A stretch of 64,000 bases of DNA from Sphaerolaimus hirsutus (GCA_964036195.1 OZ038452.1:29213785-29277784), one strand, 5' to 3'. Positions 30,144 through 45,100 are shown, counted from the first letter of the stretch. Notes: generated from the sequence alone by a model not told the origin. A program made the numbers and translations.

Positions 30144-33100
30144 CTGTGTAGTTGGTGTTTCAAATGATATATATTTATCTCCTACCTTATGTCAAATGGT
30201 TGACAGAGTTGTTCAAATTACTGAACTTTTTCAAAGTGACGCAAAGGTGGCGCCCGTCAGGCGCATGGTTTCAATTGGCTCCTAACATGTCAATTTTCAA
30301 TGAAAACTGCTCAAATTTGGTGTGGGAGTGGATAAATGTACCCCATTTGTTGTGTTAAGTCCATAATTTCATATCGCAAGATTTCATGTCTGAACGTGAA
30401 GGACAGTTCCATATGTGATTGAACATGTCCCATTGTGTTTGGATGCGCATGTTGTGAAAATGGTTGAACAGCGACAGCAAAATGCTGAACTTTCAAGATG
30501 CAGTCAAGCTGACAAATTAAAATATTTAATGGGGTACATTTATCTACTTCCATGCCAAATTTGGACTATTTTTATGAAGAATTGGTGCTTTGGTAGATGA
30601 TTTAAACTGTGCACCATGTTCAAACACGTATAAAACTGTCCTTCACATTCCGATATGAAATCTTGCGATATGAAATTATGCACTTAACACAACAAATGGG
30701 GGACATTTATCCACAGCCATACCAAATTTGAGCAGTTTTCATTCAAAATTAATGTGTTGGGAGCCAATTGAAACTGTGCGCCTTACGTGCGCCACCCGGT
30801 ATTTGTATGTATATGTGAAATACTATTTTACTCACCCCTGAGTACAAAAAATGTAAAATACTTTTTTTGTAAATACCTGTACTCATGAGTACATGTGAGC
30901 CAAATACTTTTTATCAAGAAAATGTAAAAGCAAGTACTTTTTCCCTGGAAAATGTAAAAGCAAGTACTTTTATTCATAGAGTATGTAAAAGTGAGTATAT
31001 TTTTGGTGGAAAATGAAAAAGCTGCTACTATTTACATGTGAAAGCAATTTTTATAATGGAAGACATTACATAAGTCATTTTTTATGATTATTTACTGATT
31101 CTACTGATTTTCAAATAAATGTAAATCCATTTTAACAACAACAGTTGATTGCACAGAGGACGAGAATTCCACCTGCATTGACGTTGTCTGCTGGCAGCAT
31201 CCCCAGCAGTTTGTCCACAATTTTTGCATTCCCCCCTTTTGCAGCATACATCAGCAGTGTCTTACCCCACTTGTCCCTCTGCTTCACATCTACACCAGGG
31301 GCTGCCAGCAGAGACTCAAAGGCATCTGTGTGACCTTCCCTTGCAGCCCACATCAGTGCAGTCCTTCCACCATCATCCACTGTGTAGTTGGTGTTTCAAT
31401 TGATATACAGGGTGCGGCAATTTAAACCAACGCTTTAGATTTTGAACAACTTGACGCTCGGTGGTCGGATGCAAATCAAAATTTAGGTGAATGTCAACAA
31501 CTAAATACGAAAGGCTTCCACAAAATATGGCTGCGATCGCTCCACTCGTTCATAAGTTATTTATGTAAATGTGTAATTGTCACGTTTCCATGACCTCATG
31601 ATAGGGTTCAAATGGGATCGACTTTTCGGGACCTGGATCGGATGGGATCGTTGTTTTTGTTGCTTTTTATATTATTTTTGCAGCGGCGCGCCTATATGCA
31701 TACGCGCGCGCCACAATTTCGCATATCTGATAAGGAAATCGGTGGGCGCTTGCGTAATTTGTGGTAAAGCGAGGTGGTCGTAGAGTGACAATTATTGGTG
31801 TTTGCTTGAATAACTCTTGAGTTACCAGTTAAGCGATCACGCCCATATTTTATGGAAATCTTTCCTATTCAGTTGTTAATGTTCACCTGACTTGTTTACT
31901 CTCATCCGACCACCCAGTGTCCGACCCAGAGTTGTACAAATACTGGTATTTTCGGAAAACGTAAACGTAAACGTAAATACCTTTTTGAAATTGTGAGTAT
32001 TAATACTGAAAACGTAAAATACTTTTAAAATACACGGGTAAACGTAAAAAAAACGTAAACGTAAAAATTTCTTTGAAGTGCACAACCCGTGATCAGATGC
32101 ATTGAAAAACACCTTTGTTTTTTCTATTTCAAGCATTTCTCTGCTAATAAGATCACATTTTTGCTTACCTATGTTATTTATCAAACAATTTAGCGGCTAA
32201 TTGGCCAAAAATATAAATTGTACTTATTGTATCAGAAAAAAGTTCAAAAATGCACTGTTTTTGTGCATTGCCATACGATTTTTACGTTTTCTCTAGTACC
32301 CGGGTAATTGTGCCAGGAAAACGTAACAAAACGTAATGGTATTTTTTGAAAACGTAAACGTAAACGTAAATATAAATAACCAAATAACCGGGTATTTTGG
32401 GTAAACGTAAATACGTTTTTCCAACTCTGGTCCGACCCCTTGTGATTTAACAAAATCTAAAGCATTGGCTTAAATTGCTGCACCATGTATATTTATCTCA
32501 TCACTTATGCCAAATGGTCTAGAGTTGTTCAAATTACTGAACTTTTTAAAAGTATATGTAGATGTAAAGTACTTTTTTTACTCATGCCTCAGTACAGAAA
32601 ATGTAAAATACTTTTTGTATCTGTATTTGTTTTGTATACATGTGAGTACAATGAGTACATGAAAATGTAAAAGCTAATACTTTTTTACCTGGAAAATGTA
32701 AAAGTGTAGAGTATGTAAGAGTGGGAACTTTTTTTCGTGGAAAATGTAAACTACTATTGACATGTGAAAGCAATTTTTATATTGGAAGACATAACAGAAG
32801 TCATTTTAATGATTTTTAGTGATTCTACAGGAAAAAGGTGTGATTTCTTCAAGGTTCTTTATTAAAGCAACAAAAATTTGAAATTACAAAAATACATTTC
32901 AAATGCATGCTTACAGGTGAGTACAGGTACTTTTTCTAATTATATGTGAATTTATATACCTGGCACTCGTGTATTTTTCGGGGAAGTGTGAATACATTTT
33001 AACAACTGCAATGGTTGATTGCACAAAAGACAAGAATCACACCTGCATTGACATTGTCTTCTGGCAGCATCCCCAGCAGTTTGTCCACAATCATTGCATT

Positions 33101-36100
33101 GCCCCCAATTGCCGCAGCCATCAGCAGTGTCCCACCATACTTGTTCTTCTGCATCACATCTGCACCAGGGGCTGCCAGCAGCGACTCAAAGGCATTTGTG
33201 TGACCTTCCCTTGCAGCCAACATCAGTGCAGTCATTCCAAAATAATCATCTGTGTTAGTCAATGGTTCATAAATAAATTTATAAATTCCTTCACATATAC
33301 AGGGTGCGGCAATTTAGATGCCCGCTCTAGATTGCGAATACCATATTTCTTCAATTTTATTGCCTTGTTCATTCACATTGCTGTGCTCGATTACTTTGCC
33401 ATGTTTGTGGGGCATCTGAAAAATACATTGCCATGCTCAAATACAATGCCATATGAAAAGTTTGACGTTGCATCTTGCATGATCTGATTAATTTCTTGAT
33501 GTTTTCCGTTGATGTGCACATTGTCTGCTTATCAGATGTCGCACTGCTAACGCTTTCATAATGCCATTCATATTTTCATTATCAAATGTGCATACTTCAA
33601 CAAATGCACTTCCACGTATTTTTGTGACCAACATACCGTATATCCTCGAAGTACCCCCCTCATTCTACCCCCCCCCCCCCCCCACTCTCGGGACCACTAT
33701 GAAACAATCACCCCCCCCTCGAAATACCCCCCCCCCCTCGTTCTACCCTCCCACTCGGGACCACTATGAAACAATCACCCCCACTCGAAATACCCCCACC
33801 CCCCACCAAATTGAGTGTAAAGGGAACGTACATGACAATAACTGTAGTTTGTGTTCTGTGTAATGCAAAACACATGTTAAAACAATGTTGGTGTCACGTT
33901 AGAACAGTGTTTATACCATCTACCTAGTAATATTAGTCTACAGAACGTTATAAATGGCGGTTTTTGTTGCATTCTTCAAGATCTGCGTACGTTTCAGACA
34001 ATGATTTCATACTTGGATTTCAAAAATTTTCTTGTGAAATAATAACCCCCACCCTCGAAATACCCCCCCCCCCTCGTTCTACCCCCCCCCTCTCGAGACC
34101 ACCATGAAACAATCACCGCCCAGGGGTATTTATTCAAGGAAATATGGTATTTACCTACATACCTACGTATTTACTTACCTTAACAAAATGCACTTACCTA
34201 ATAAATATGAAGGGTGTGCTTCTAAAAGTACCGATCTACAAATTTTTCAAATTTGAGTTAGGACCATTTTTGGGCGAGAACTCGGCCGTAAAGTAAACCC
34301 GGCTGTAAAGTAAATCTGGCCGTAAGGCATAGTTGTACAAACATATTTACATTTACTCGATAAATATGTATACTCAAGTGCTGCGTAATTACATTTACGT
34401 TTCCTCCTGAGAAAATGTCGGTACTCACTTACTCGCGTAAAAAAGAACGCGGGTACAGAAAACGTGATTGAGAACATTTTTTGAGTGCATAAAAAGCAAA
34501 AAATCACTCACACGAATATAAACCGCTGAAAAAATAGCGTAAAATAACAGCGGAAATTATAGAATTCGCGATGGGTAGCGATAGCGACGACTCTCGTTTC
34601 ACCTATACTCATTTTTACGTTTTCCTAGGTACAAAACTAAAGTAGCACCCACTACTTTACGGCCGGGTTTACTTTACGGCCGGACCATCCCCCCATTTTT
34701 GGGGTCCCCATAAACATGCGCTTCAAAAAAATATATAATATGTGGGGGATGTGAAATTCAATTTTGAGATATGGGGGGTCGAAAAAAGCAGAAAAATCGC
34801 AAAATTCGATTTTTGAAATTTTAAAAGCACCGATCTACAAGCTTTTTCAGCTTTTGTGTCTTTAAAAGTACCGATCTACACACGTTTTTCAAAATTGTTC
34901 TTTTAAATGTACCGATCTGCACATTATTTTTTGTGCTTCTAAAAGTACCGATGTCAGATCGGCGTCTGATTCAGCAAAAACTAATTTTGTGCTTTTTTAT
35001 TATGGGTAAAAGTACCGATCTACAGCTGTCTGATTTTGTGCTTTAAAAATACCGATCTACATGCTATTACCAATTTGTTCCTTTAAAATGTACTGTACTA
35101 CAAAAATAGAATTCACTACATTTTATATAGCTAGTGTTATGTGTATAATCAATTATTATACCCATGCATGTGGATACCCAACAATATGGCCGAAATACCC
35201 ATACTCAAAATTCCCATACCCAATACCCATGTATGGGTATTGCATACTCCAAACTTTCAATTGCGATTATCTCGAAATCGATTTTTTGTAGATTGGTACT
35301 TTTATAATCACACCCTTCATATGCTCTGAGTTATACGTTGCCGTGTTCATTCACATTGCCGTGCCTGTTTACATTGCCCCCCTAAAAGAGCTGCTTGTGA
35401 AACAATACATTGCCGGTCAATAAAATCAAAGAAATACGGTAACTTGTCACTGGGTCGTCGGATTAACATCAAATTTTAGGTCAACATAAACAACTAAATA
35501 GGAAAGGATCTCTGAAAGTATGTTTGCGATAGCTCCACTCGTTCACAAGCTATTCATGTAAACGCGTAATTGTCACTTTTCCAACACCTTGTGATATCGT
35601 TCAAACGGGATTGACTTTTCGGGACCAGGATTGGAATCAGATTGTTTTTTTCAGTATTTTTTCTCATTTTTCGCAGCGGCATGCCTTAATGTGTGCACGC
35701 CCGGCACCAATACGCCATGCCCGTAAGGAAATCGGTGGGCGCTTGCGTAATTGGTCATAAAGCTAGGTGGTGGAAAAGTGACAATTACGCGTTTGCATGA
35801 ATAACTTGTGAACGAGAAGAGCTATTCAAATTCTAGGGCGAGCGTTTAAATTGCCGCACCCTGTATTAACACACACGACATGGCTGATTACACAAAAGGC
35901 AGGAACATCACCTGCATTGACATTGTCTGCTGGCAGCATCCCCAGCAGTTTGTCCACAATAGTTGCATTGCCCCCTTCTGCAGCAGCCATCAGCAGTGTC
36001 TCACCCCAATTGCTCCTGTGCTTCACATCTGCTCCAGGGGCTGCCAGCAGAGACTCAAAGGCATCTGTGTGACCTTCCCTTGCAGCCCACATCAGTGCAG

Positions 36101-39100
36101 TCTGTCCATCATTATCCACTGTGTTAGTCAATGGTTCATAAATAAATATAAAGAAAATCTATACACCTACATTAAATAGTTGATTGCACAAAAGGCAGTA
36201 ACATCACCTGCATTGATATGGTCCGCTGGCAGCATCTCCAGCAGTTTGTCCACAATCATTGCATTCCCCCCTTTTGCAGCATACATCAGCAGTGTCCAAC
36301 CATCCTTGTCCCTCTGCATCAGATCTGCTCCAGGGGCTGCCAGCAGCGACTCAAAGGCATCTGTGTGACCTTTGTATGCAGCCCGCATCAGTGCAGTCCT
36401 TCCATACACATCATCCACTGTGTTAGTCAATGGTTCATAAATAAATATATAAATTCTATCACATACATTAACACACACCACATGTGACCCAAAATAATAT
36501 GGTCAGAGACAGCAAAATGCGGAAATTTGAAAATAAGACATTGAAACCTCCAGAATGTCATAATCTATAAGAGAACTGTTTACATGGTTGGAAAGTCAGT
36601 GTCGGGAAGTATCCCATTCTCTAACCCTGTCCCCCATTTTCAGACCGATTGGTTGAGTTAGAAAAAAGTTATTGTTCTAGTTCTTGTTGGGATGAGCAAC
36701 TTCAAACTGCAATAACTTCCGTGTAACCTGACTGATTTTCAAGGATGATGGCTCATATGGGAGAGCATAAATATGATCTCATTTAGTATTCTTGAAAAAA
36801 AATTCACAGGCGCTGCCCACTTTGGNNNNNNNNNNNNNNNNNNNNNNNNNNNNNNNNNNNNNNNNNNNNNNNNNNNNNNNNNNNNNNNNNNNNNNNNNNN
36901 NNNNNNNNNNNNNNNNNNNNNNNNNNNNNNNNNNNNNNNNNNNNNNNNNNNNNNNNNNNNNNNNNNNNNNNNNNNNNNNNNNNNNNNNNNNNNNNNNNNN
37001 NNNNNNNNNNNNNNNNNNNNNNNNNACATTAAAACTGATGATTAAGTGACGTTAGGGAAGGGTTTTTGTGTATATACAGTAATATATGCCTATAAACGCA
37101 TATAAATCTATGTGATTGTTCGATTTTTCTACGTCTGCGTATGGGGAATTTCCGATAATTTCTGGCGAAATAATAGACCCCTTTTGAATTATCCCCCCTC
37201 AAATTTTGCTGGCGAAATAATAAACCCCCTGAGGGTATTTCGAGGTAATATGGTAAATACAAACAAGGTAATTAGAAAAAATTGTTGATGTGCGCAGGGA
37301 CAACACTAGTGATGGAATGGCGCCATGGCACTGGCGCCATTTGAGGGCGCCAAAAAGCGCCGCGCCATGGCGCCATTGGTGCTTGGCATTCTTTTTTGTG
37401 GCCGAAAGTGTCCAAAAGGATTACGGTAGCTTTGTTGACGTCATGAGGTGATTTTAAAAGTTATGTTTCATTGTTATGACATCATTGTAGGCTACCGTAA
37501 TTCTTTTGTAGGATAATGTGATTGCGTGTTTTACAGATGGAACCTTGCTGTGTTAGGTTGAAGGCTCTTTTGCTTAAATTGTTAATTTAAGCAAGCCATT
37601 TGTTTGGCTCACTGTAGACTCACCATTGCGTCATTAAGGACTGTGCAGTTTATTGAAAATAATTTAAGCAATACCATAGGCTCACAAATTGAATTGATTA
37701 GGCAATAGATAGAAGCAGAAAAAAGCAAATACGTTAGCACATTGCAAATTGGAAAAATGTTGCAAAGGAGCCTTCAACCTAACACAGCAAGGTTCCATCT
37801 GTAAAACACGCAATCACATTATCCTACAAAAGAATTTCGGTAGCCTACAATGACATCATAACAACGAAACATAACTCTCAAAATCACCTCATGATGTCAA
37901 CAAAGCTACCGTAATCTTTTGGACACTTTCCGGAAAAATGTATGAGGTCATACATCCCATCCCACTGCTTAGAACAAAGTGGACATTAACCTTGTTGTGG
38001 TGGGTTAAAGACCACTTATATTCTGCTTTCGATTAAGATTTTTATATTTTTCAAATTATTATTTTTTCTTTTTATGATTTCTTATTATTTTTTTATTAGT
38101 CGATTTTTTTTGATACTTTTTACCATTTTGGGTGTAGATGTTCTATTTGAGTTTCATACTGTATCCAAATTTTTTCAGACGTTTGTAAGTATTAAGTAAA
38201 ATCACTTTTCTTATTAAGGTTGGGTGTGTACATTATTGTAACGTGTCTGGTTGAGGTAATTTACTGAAAAAGTTGCCATTTTCATAATTGAAGAGTTTCA
38301 TTCCGAAAACGCACAAGCACCAAATCCATAAAAATCGAGTTAAGCATGGATTTGACTTCCACATATAGTTTTTCACATATTAGAAAAAATTAGGGTTATA
38401 CTGTATTTGCTTGAATAATCCCCCTGGGGGATTATTATTTCGTCAGACATTTTTGAGGGGGGAACTACTCGAGGGGAGGAATTATTCAAGGGGGGGGGGG
38501 AATTATTATTTTGTCAAAATTTTCAAGCATGTTTCCATCAACTCATTACCCGAAACATGCCTTATAAACACAATAACGTGCCATTTTTTTATAAAAATTA
38601 GGTAGAACACATAAATCAAATCTTTAAAGGGGGGGATTATTCGAAAGGGGGAATTATTAGTTCCTCACTCGTGTTGCAGCGGGGGATTTTTCGAGGGGGG
38701 GAATTATTCAAGGGGGGGGACCATATCGTTCCCGAGATACAGTGGTACCCATTTTCAGAAAAATCACGATTTTCATGTGGAAAGTGCACAAATCCATGAC
38801 CAGTGTACCATGAAAAACAGGACTTTCATTTAGAAAATGCATAACTCCATCTCTGACTGCCAGAGTTTCATTTCATCAGTGCACATATCCAAAAAAAATT
38901 TTTATTTTCAAAAATGCATGTGTGCTCATGTCAGGATCGCTCACGAAGAGCCGGCTGGGGGGGTATTTCGAGGGGGGGGGGGTTATTATTTCACAAGAAA
39001 ATTTTTGAAAACCAAGTACGAAATTGTCGTCTGAAACGTACGCAGACGTCGAAAAATGCAACAAAAACCGCCATTTATAAGGTTCTGTAGACTAATATTA

Positions 39101-42100
39101 GTACCGTATTACCTCGAAATACCCCCAGGGGGTTTATTATTTCGCCAGCAAAATTTGAGGGGGGGATAATTCGAGGGGGGGGGTTTATTCGAGGGGGGGG
39201 TCTATTATTTCGCCGGAAATTTTCGGAAATTCCCCATACGCAGACGTAGAAAAATCGAACAATTACATAGATGTTTATGTATTTATACGCATATATAACT
39301 GTATATACACATAAAACCTTCCCTAACGTGACCTAATCATCATTTTTCACGTATGTTCTGCATTGTACAGATCACTAACTGCGTATTTGTCACGTACGTT
39401 CTCTTTACACTCAATTTTAGGGGGGGTATTTCGAGGGGGGGGTTTATTATTTCCTCAGCCGAATTTTAGGGGGGGTATTTCGAGGGGGGGGATTAATTCA
39501 AGGGGGGGGTTAATTCGAGGTAATACGGTATGTAGATGGTAAATATGTACACTGTTCTAACGTGACAGCGACATTGTTTTAACGTGTGTTCTGCAGTACA
39601 CAGAACTGAGAACACAAACTACAGTTATTGTCATGTACGTTCCCTTTACACTCAATTTGGGGGGGTCTTTCAAGGGGGGGGGGGGTGATTGTTTCATAGT
39701 GGTCTCGAGAGGGGGGGTCAAACGAGGGGGGGGGTATTTCGAGGGGGGGGGGGGGGGGTATTTCGAGGAAATACGGTATATAAAAAAAAATGTGTATACC
39801 TATATAGATTTGAAAATTTAGGTCGAGGTACTCTTCGACATGAACTTTGTAATAGCACACTCAGTTTTGCTCCACAATGCATAGTTTAGCATTTATTTCA
39901 CTTTGAATTGCAAATATTCAGATTTACTCCCTATTTTGGGCGTTTTCTAAAATATTACATAACTCCCAAATATTTGCCGGCCCACAAAATTTGAGAAATG
40001 AAAAATGTAGACAAATGTCCAAGGTATCTGAAAAGTGCGGGGCAAGCTTTGTCGCCCAAATATGGCGCTTTCGGGGCCAGTCTCAAACTTGAAACTGAGA
40101 TTTTGAAAAATCAAAATATGTGGATACCGTATTTCCTCGAAATACACCCCCCCCCCTCGAAATACCCCCCCCCCCCTCGAAATACCCCCCCTCAAAATGG
40201 ACACTATGAACTTATAAACCCCCCCATCGAAATACCCCCCCCCCCAAATTTAGTGTATAGACGTAGTGTACGTAAATGACAAAGGCTGCGGTTTGTCATC
40301 TGGGTAATGCAAAACACACGTTAAAAACGATGACTCTGTTATGTGAGAACAGGTGCCGGTTCCGCAAGTGGACAAGTTAAGAGTTAAAAGTTAAGAGTTG
40401 AGTAAAAAGACAAATGGCGAGTTAAGAGAAAAGTTAAAGTTTAAGAGAAAAGTTAAAGTTTAAGAGAAAAGTTAAAATTTAAGAGAAAAGTTAAAAGTTG
40501 AGTTAAAGGTTAAGAGTTGAGTTAAAGGTTAAAAGTTGAGTTAAGAGTTAAAAGTTGAGTTAAGAGTTGAGTTAAGAGTTAAGAGACAAGTGGAAAATGA
40601 AGGTAAAAAAATATAAAAAATAAAAATATGAAATTGGTATCGATACGGCTGTTCGCTGGCATGGTGCCAATGTTGTATGCACGTCATTTGAAAATAACGT
40701 ATCCAAAAAAATTATCGCTAAAAAAAGAAAAAATCGCCGAACGTTGTTTCGAAATGGCCGTGCGGGGACAAAATATGATTGAAGATCAGCGTATCGCGCT
40801 TCTGCAACGAATGACCCATTTGTCTTTTAAATCAACTTTTGACTCAACTTTTAACCTTTAACTCAACTCTTAACTTTTAACTCAACTTTTGACTCAACTT
40901 TTAACCTTTAACTCAACTCTTAACTTTTAACTCAACTTTTGACTCAACTTTTAACCTTTAACTCAACTCTTAACTTTTAACTCAACTTTTGACTCAACTT
41001 TTAACCTTTAACTAAACTCTTAACTTTTAACTCTTAACTTGTCTACTTGCGGAACTGGCCCCAGTGATTATACGTCTACACACTGTTACAAGTCTTTAGA
41101 GTCTTATAAATGGCAATTTTTGTTGCATTTTCGACGTCTGCGTACGTTTCAGACGACAATTTAGTACTTGGTTTTCAAAAAATTTCTGGCGAAATAATAA
41201 ACCCCCCCCTCGAAATACCCCCCCCTCGTTTAACCCCCCCTTAAAATTCTCACTATGAAACAATAAACCCCCCGGGGGTATTTCGAGGAAATACGGTATG
41301 TGCATTTTTGGAATGAAAGCCTTCAATTGCAGGACCTAATGAAAATTTATTTTGGGCCTGTGACCGTGGTTGGAAAAAATAAAATAATATTAAAAAAGAA
41401 AATGCAAGAATAAAATAAAATGGAAATGTTTAAAATAAAAACTACAATTTGTTAAAAAATTTGAATTTTTGTAAAATTGTATAAAAATTCATATTTTTTC
41501 TGTAAAAAAATTGTATCATGTTGGTTGAGTTTCTACCTGTCTATTCGCAGAACTAGTGCCTGGTGAAATAAAACAAGAAGTGAGAAGTTAAATGATAAGT
41601 AAAAAGTTAAAAGCAAAATAATTTTAGTAAAGGTTAAAAGTTTTTTTTTGTTTTCAAACTTTTCACTCAAGTGTTTTTTTAATTCTCCACTTGTTGAATT
41701 GCACCTGCACTCACATTGCTTGCCGGAATTCTGAGGATGCTCAGTGCAAATGTGCCCAGCACATTCCAGTAGTACTTGTAACATTACACTTTGGAGCTAA
41801 CTAACAAATACCTACTGCATGCAACATTTACAAAGTAAATTATGTTGTGTTCATTTATGTTAACAATTATGTTTATGTTGTCACATAAAAATTTTTCAGG
41901 TTTTTCTCTAATGAAATCATTTTTCTGGCTTTGCATGCGAGATTCAGATTTTTTGCAAAATTTTTGTACAATTTTTGTAAAAATTTTATTTTGTTTTTAT
42001 AAATGACATTTTGGAATGAAAATAAAATAAAATGAAACTAGAATAAAATTAAAATAAAATACAATTGTTAGGCCATTTACATAGGCCCCGACCGGTAAAG

Positions 42101-45100
42101 ATGGCAAACCTCCCAGAAAAAAAGTATTTAAATTTTTAAGTGTTTTTTCTAAAATGAATTTTCGGATTTTCGAATTTTTTCCCAAATTAATTTTCGAATT
42201 TCGAATTTAATTTTCGAATTTTTGAATTTTCGAATCTTTTTTGGCAATTTTCGAATTTTTTCAGAAAAAGATTGAATTTGAAGCTTAAAACACAGTATTT
42301 GGGCTGTTTTCATGTTTGGAGCCTCTTTTAACCTTAATTTCACTGTAAGTGAAGCATGACATGACAATTTTATATCACTTTAACATGATAAATGGTAGAA
42401 ACACTTATGTGGACCAGTTTGCACCATTTTCACTGGGGCAGAATGCCTTCCAAAAATGTTTGTGACTTCCCCTCGGAAGACCCGCGAGCGATTTTTTTGA
42501 TGGAACGGAGTCTCTATCCGCGGAAGTAAAGCGCCGCGGTTCTAATTGTTTGGGCGGCTCTGTGCATTCCTAAATAGATGTCATAAATAGATGGAGTCCG
42601 CTGCTGCCCTCACGGATGCCATTTCAATGTTTTTTCGTTTCACGTTTTTTTCGTTTCAATGTTTGTTTTTTCGTTACACGAGACTTTTTCAGACCCACCG
42701 CATATAAATTGTCGCTTTATTTAGCACGCTGTACTTAAGATCTCTTTTTGTCACCTTGAATTCCCTGAAAAATTCGAAAACTATTTTCGAATTTTCGAAT
42801 TTTAGAATTTTAGAATTTTTTTAAAAATAAATCGATTTTTAAGTGTTTTTTCCAGGGGTGGAATAAAAATTCGAAAATTATGAAAAAATTCGAAAATTCG
42901 AAAATATTTTCGAATTTTCGAATCTTTTTTTCCCATCGTTACCGACCGGTGACCGGTACCCGGCAAAAAATTTTATTTTCTTCAAAAGACAATAATTGAC
43001 GTGTATGGGTTGTTTGCATGTTAATTAGGTTAACTATCACCAAATTAGCATGCACAAAATTTTTGCAAGACAGTTACACGCGCTGATGCATTTTTTTGGG
43101 GGGAGTGTATAATTTTTTTGGATTTGTCGGAATTTTGGCATGTGTGTACTCCTTCATTTAGTGAGTATGCATGCCAAATTTCAGCTCAGCGCGGTCACCG
43201 GTTCTTATTTTCTGTATACTTAAATTTCGGTTGATCACTGTATTTTTGTATAGTGATCAAAATTCTGCCGGGGAGCAGCCCCTGGCAATATCAAAATGGC
43301 CCTGACCGGGATCAGGATCAATATCAAAACAACCCATCACGCCAATTATTGACTTTTGAAAAAGACATTTTTTTGCTGGGGACTGGTCCCCGGCCTGGGC
43401 CTATGTAAATAGCCCAACTTTATACAATTTGTATACAAATTTTTTTAATACAAACAACTGTGCCTGTGCCCCCATAAAAGAAGAATATCTTCTAAAAAAT
43501 GGCTTAAGCCAATGAAAAAAGTATACCGTATTACCTCGAAATACCCCCAGGGGGTTTATTATTTCGCCAGCAAAATTTGAGGGGGGGACAATTCGAGGGG
43601 GGGTTTATTCGAGGGGGGGGGTCTATTATTTCGCCAGAAATTTTTGGAAATTCCCCATACGCAGACGTAGAAAAATTGAACAATTACATAGATGTATATG
43701 TGTTTATAGGCATGTATAACTGTACATACACAAAAACCCTTCCCTAACGTCACTTAATCATCAGTGTTAACGTGTGTTCTGCATAGTACAGATCACAAAC
43801 TGCGGTATTTGTCATGTACATTCACGTTACATTCAATTTTAGGGGGGGTATTTCGAGGGGGGGGGGTTATTATTTCCTCGGCCGAAATTTAGGGGGGGTA
43901 TTTCGAGGGGGGGGTTAATTCAAGGGGGGGGTTAATTCGAGGTAATACGGTACACTGCACCGATAACTTCTAACATCTAAATATATGCTTTTGATTGAAC
44001 TTGAGCTCTGTAAAGAAGTATATCGAAACATTTTACCCTATTTTATCATGGAAGCATGAGCTTTTTCTATTTGACATACTGCATATTGAATATGACACTG
44101 CTCCAGAGCATAGTTGTTAAAACATATTTACGTTTGCTTGAGTACTGAGTAAATACATTTATGTATACTTTGAAAAAAGTACCTGTACTCGCTTTTACGT
44201 ATACTTTTTAAAAGTACTCAAGTACAGAAAACATATTTTAGATAGGTTTTTATAGGCTTTTTCAAGGCATATATGGGAAAAAATTGAGAGAGAAAGCTAA
44301 AAATAGGAAAAAATTGTCAAAAATTACTGAAAACAGGTAAATAACACAGTAACACAATACTAGTGAATTTGAAGGTTAAAATGGACTAAAACGTTCAAAA
44401 ACTAGTGATTTTTAGTGAAAACTGGGGCAAAGATCCTATCCTCAAAATACTCATGTTTACATTTTCTGAGGGAAATGTATTTTACTCATGTTTATTCATG
44501 AGCAGGGTTGGCAAAATCTCAGAAAATAATTAAAATAAAATTAAAATAAAATGGAAAATTTAAGAATAAAATAAAATAAAATAAAATGGAAAATTTCAAA
44601 ATAAAAATAAAAATTTGAATTTTTGTAATTTTTTGTAAAATTGTATAAAAAATCGAATTTTTGTAAAATTGTATAAAAATTCATATTTTTTGTAAAATTT
44701 TTATTGTGTTGCTTGAGTTTCTACCTGTCTATTTTGGGAACTGGGTGCTGTACTAAGCCTGTGAAGTGTTAAATGCCATGTAAAATGTCATGCAAAGTGT
44801 CAATTGTCATGACAAATGTAAAGTAAAGTGTGAATTGTCATGACAAATATAAGTTAAGATGTGAGTAAACCTACTTTTGCTCCGAGAAAATGTAAACGTC
44901 AAAAAAATTTTGAAGTGTCATCCCAATTTTCGCCGAAAATCACTAGTTTTCATCACTTTTTGACTGTTTTGAGCAATTTTTGGACATGTACCGTATTTCC
45001 TCGAAATACCCCCCCTCGTTTGACCCCCCCCCTCTCGGGACCACTATGAAACAATCACCCCCCCCCCTCGAAATACCCCCCCAAATTGAGTGTAAAAGGA

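Larger units (their letters stand above)
33300..35863. mobile_element. Tc1/mariner-like element with three levels of nesting
   Basis: CAGGGTGCGGCAATTTAGAT and TTTAAATTGCCGCACCCTG ends flanked by TA, in the ankyrin intron between exons 5 and 6. It contains 33636-34147 and 34208-35319, the latter itself holding a CGGCCGTAAAGTAAAC-motif element with a further insertion. Confidence 0.75.
38286..41328. mobile_element. Composite element packed with five or more nested MITEs
   Basis: Outer ends AATTGAAGAGTTTCATTCC and GGAATGAAAGCCTTCAATT are inverted. Its own interior (38290-38400, 38730-38950, 39780-40120) matches 12663-13440. Insertions at about 38401-38722, 38957-39776 (itself holding 39104-39528) and 40127-41296 (holding 40353-41061) account for most of its length. 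Confidence 0.7.

Noticed and set aside
33015-33203. Plus-strand ORFs opposite each ankyrin exon (ALTLSAGSIPSSLSTI type)
   Set aside because: They recur at every ankyrin exon because they are antisense shadows of the duplicated exons.
33561-33863. Pro-rich ORF (PPPSFYPP type)
   Set aside because: It is a translation of the C-run arrays of a TA-flanked MITE.
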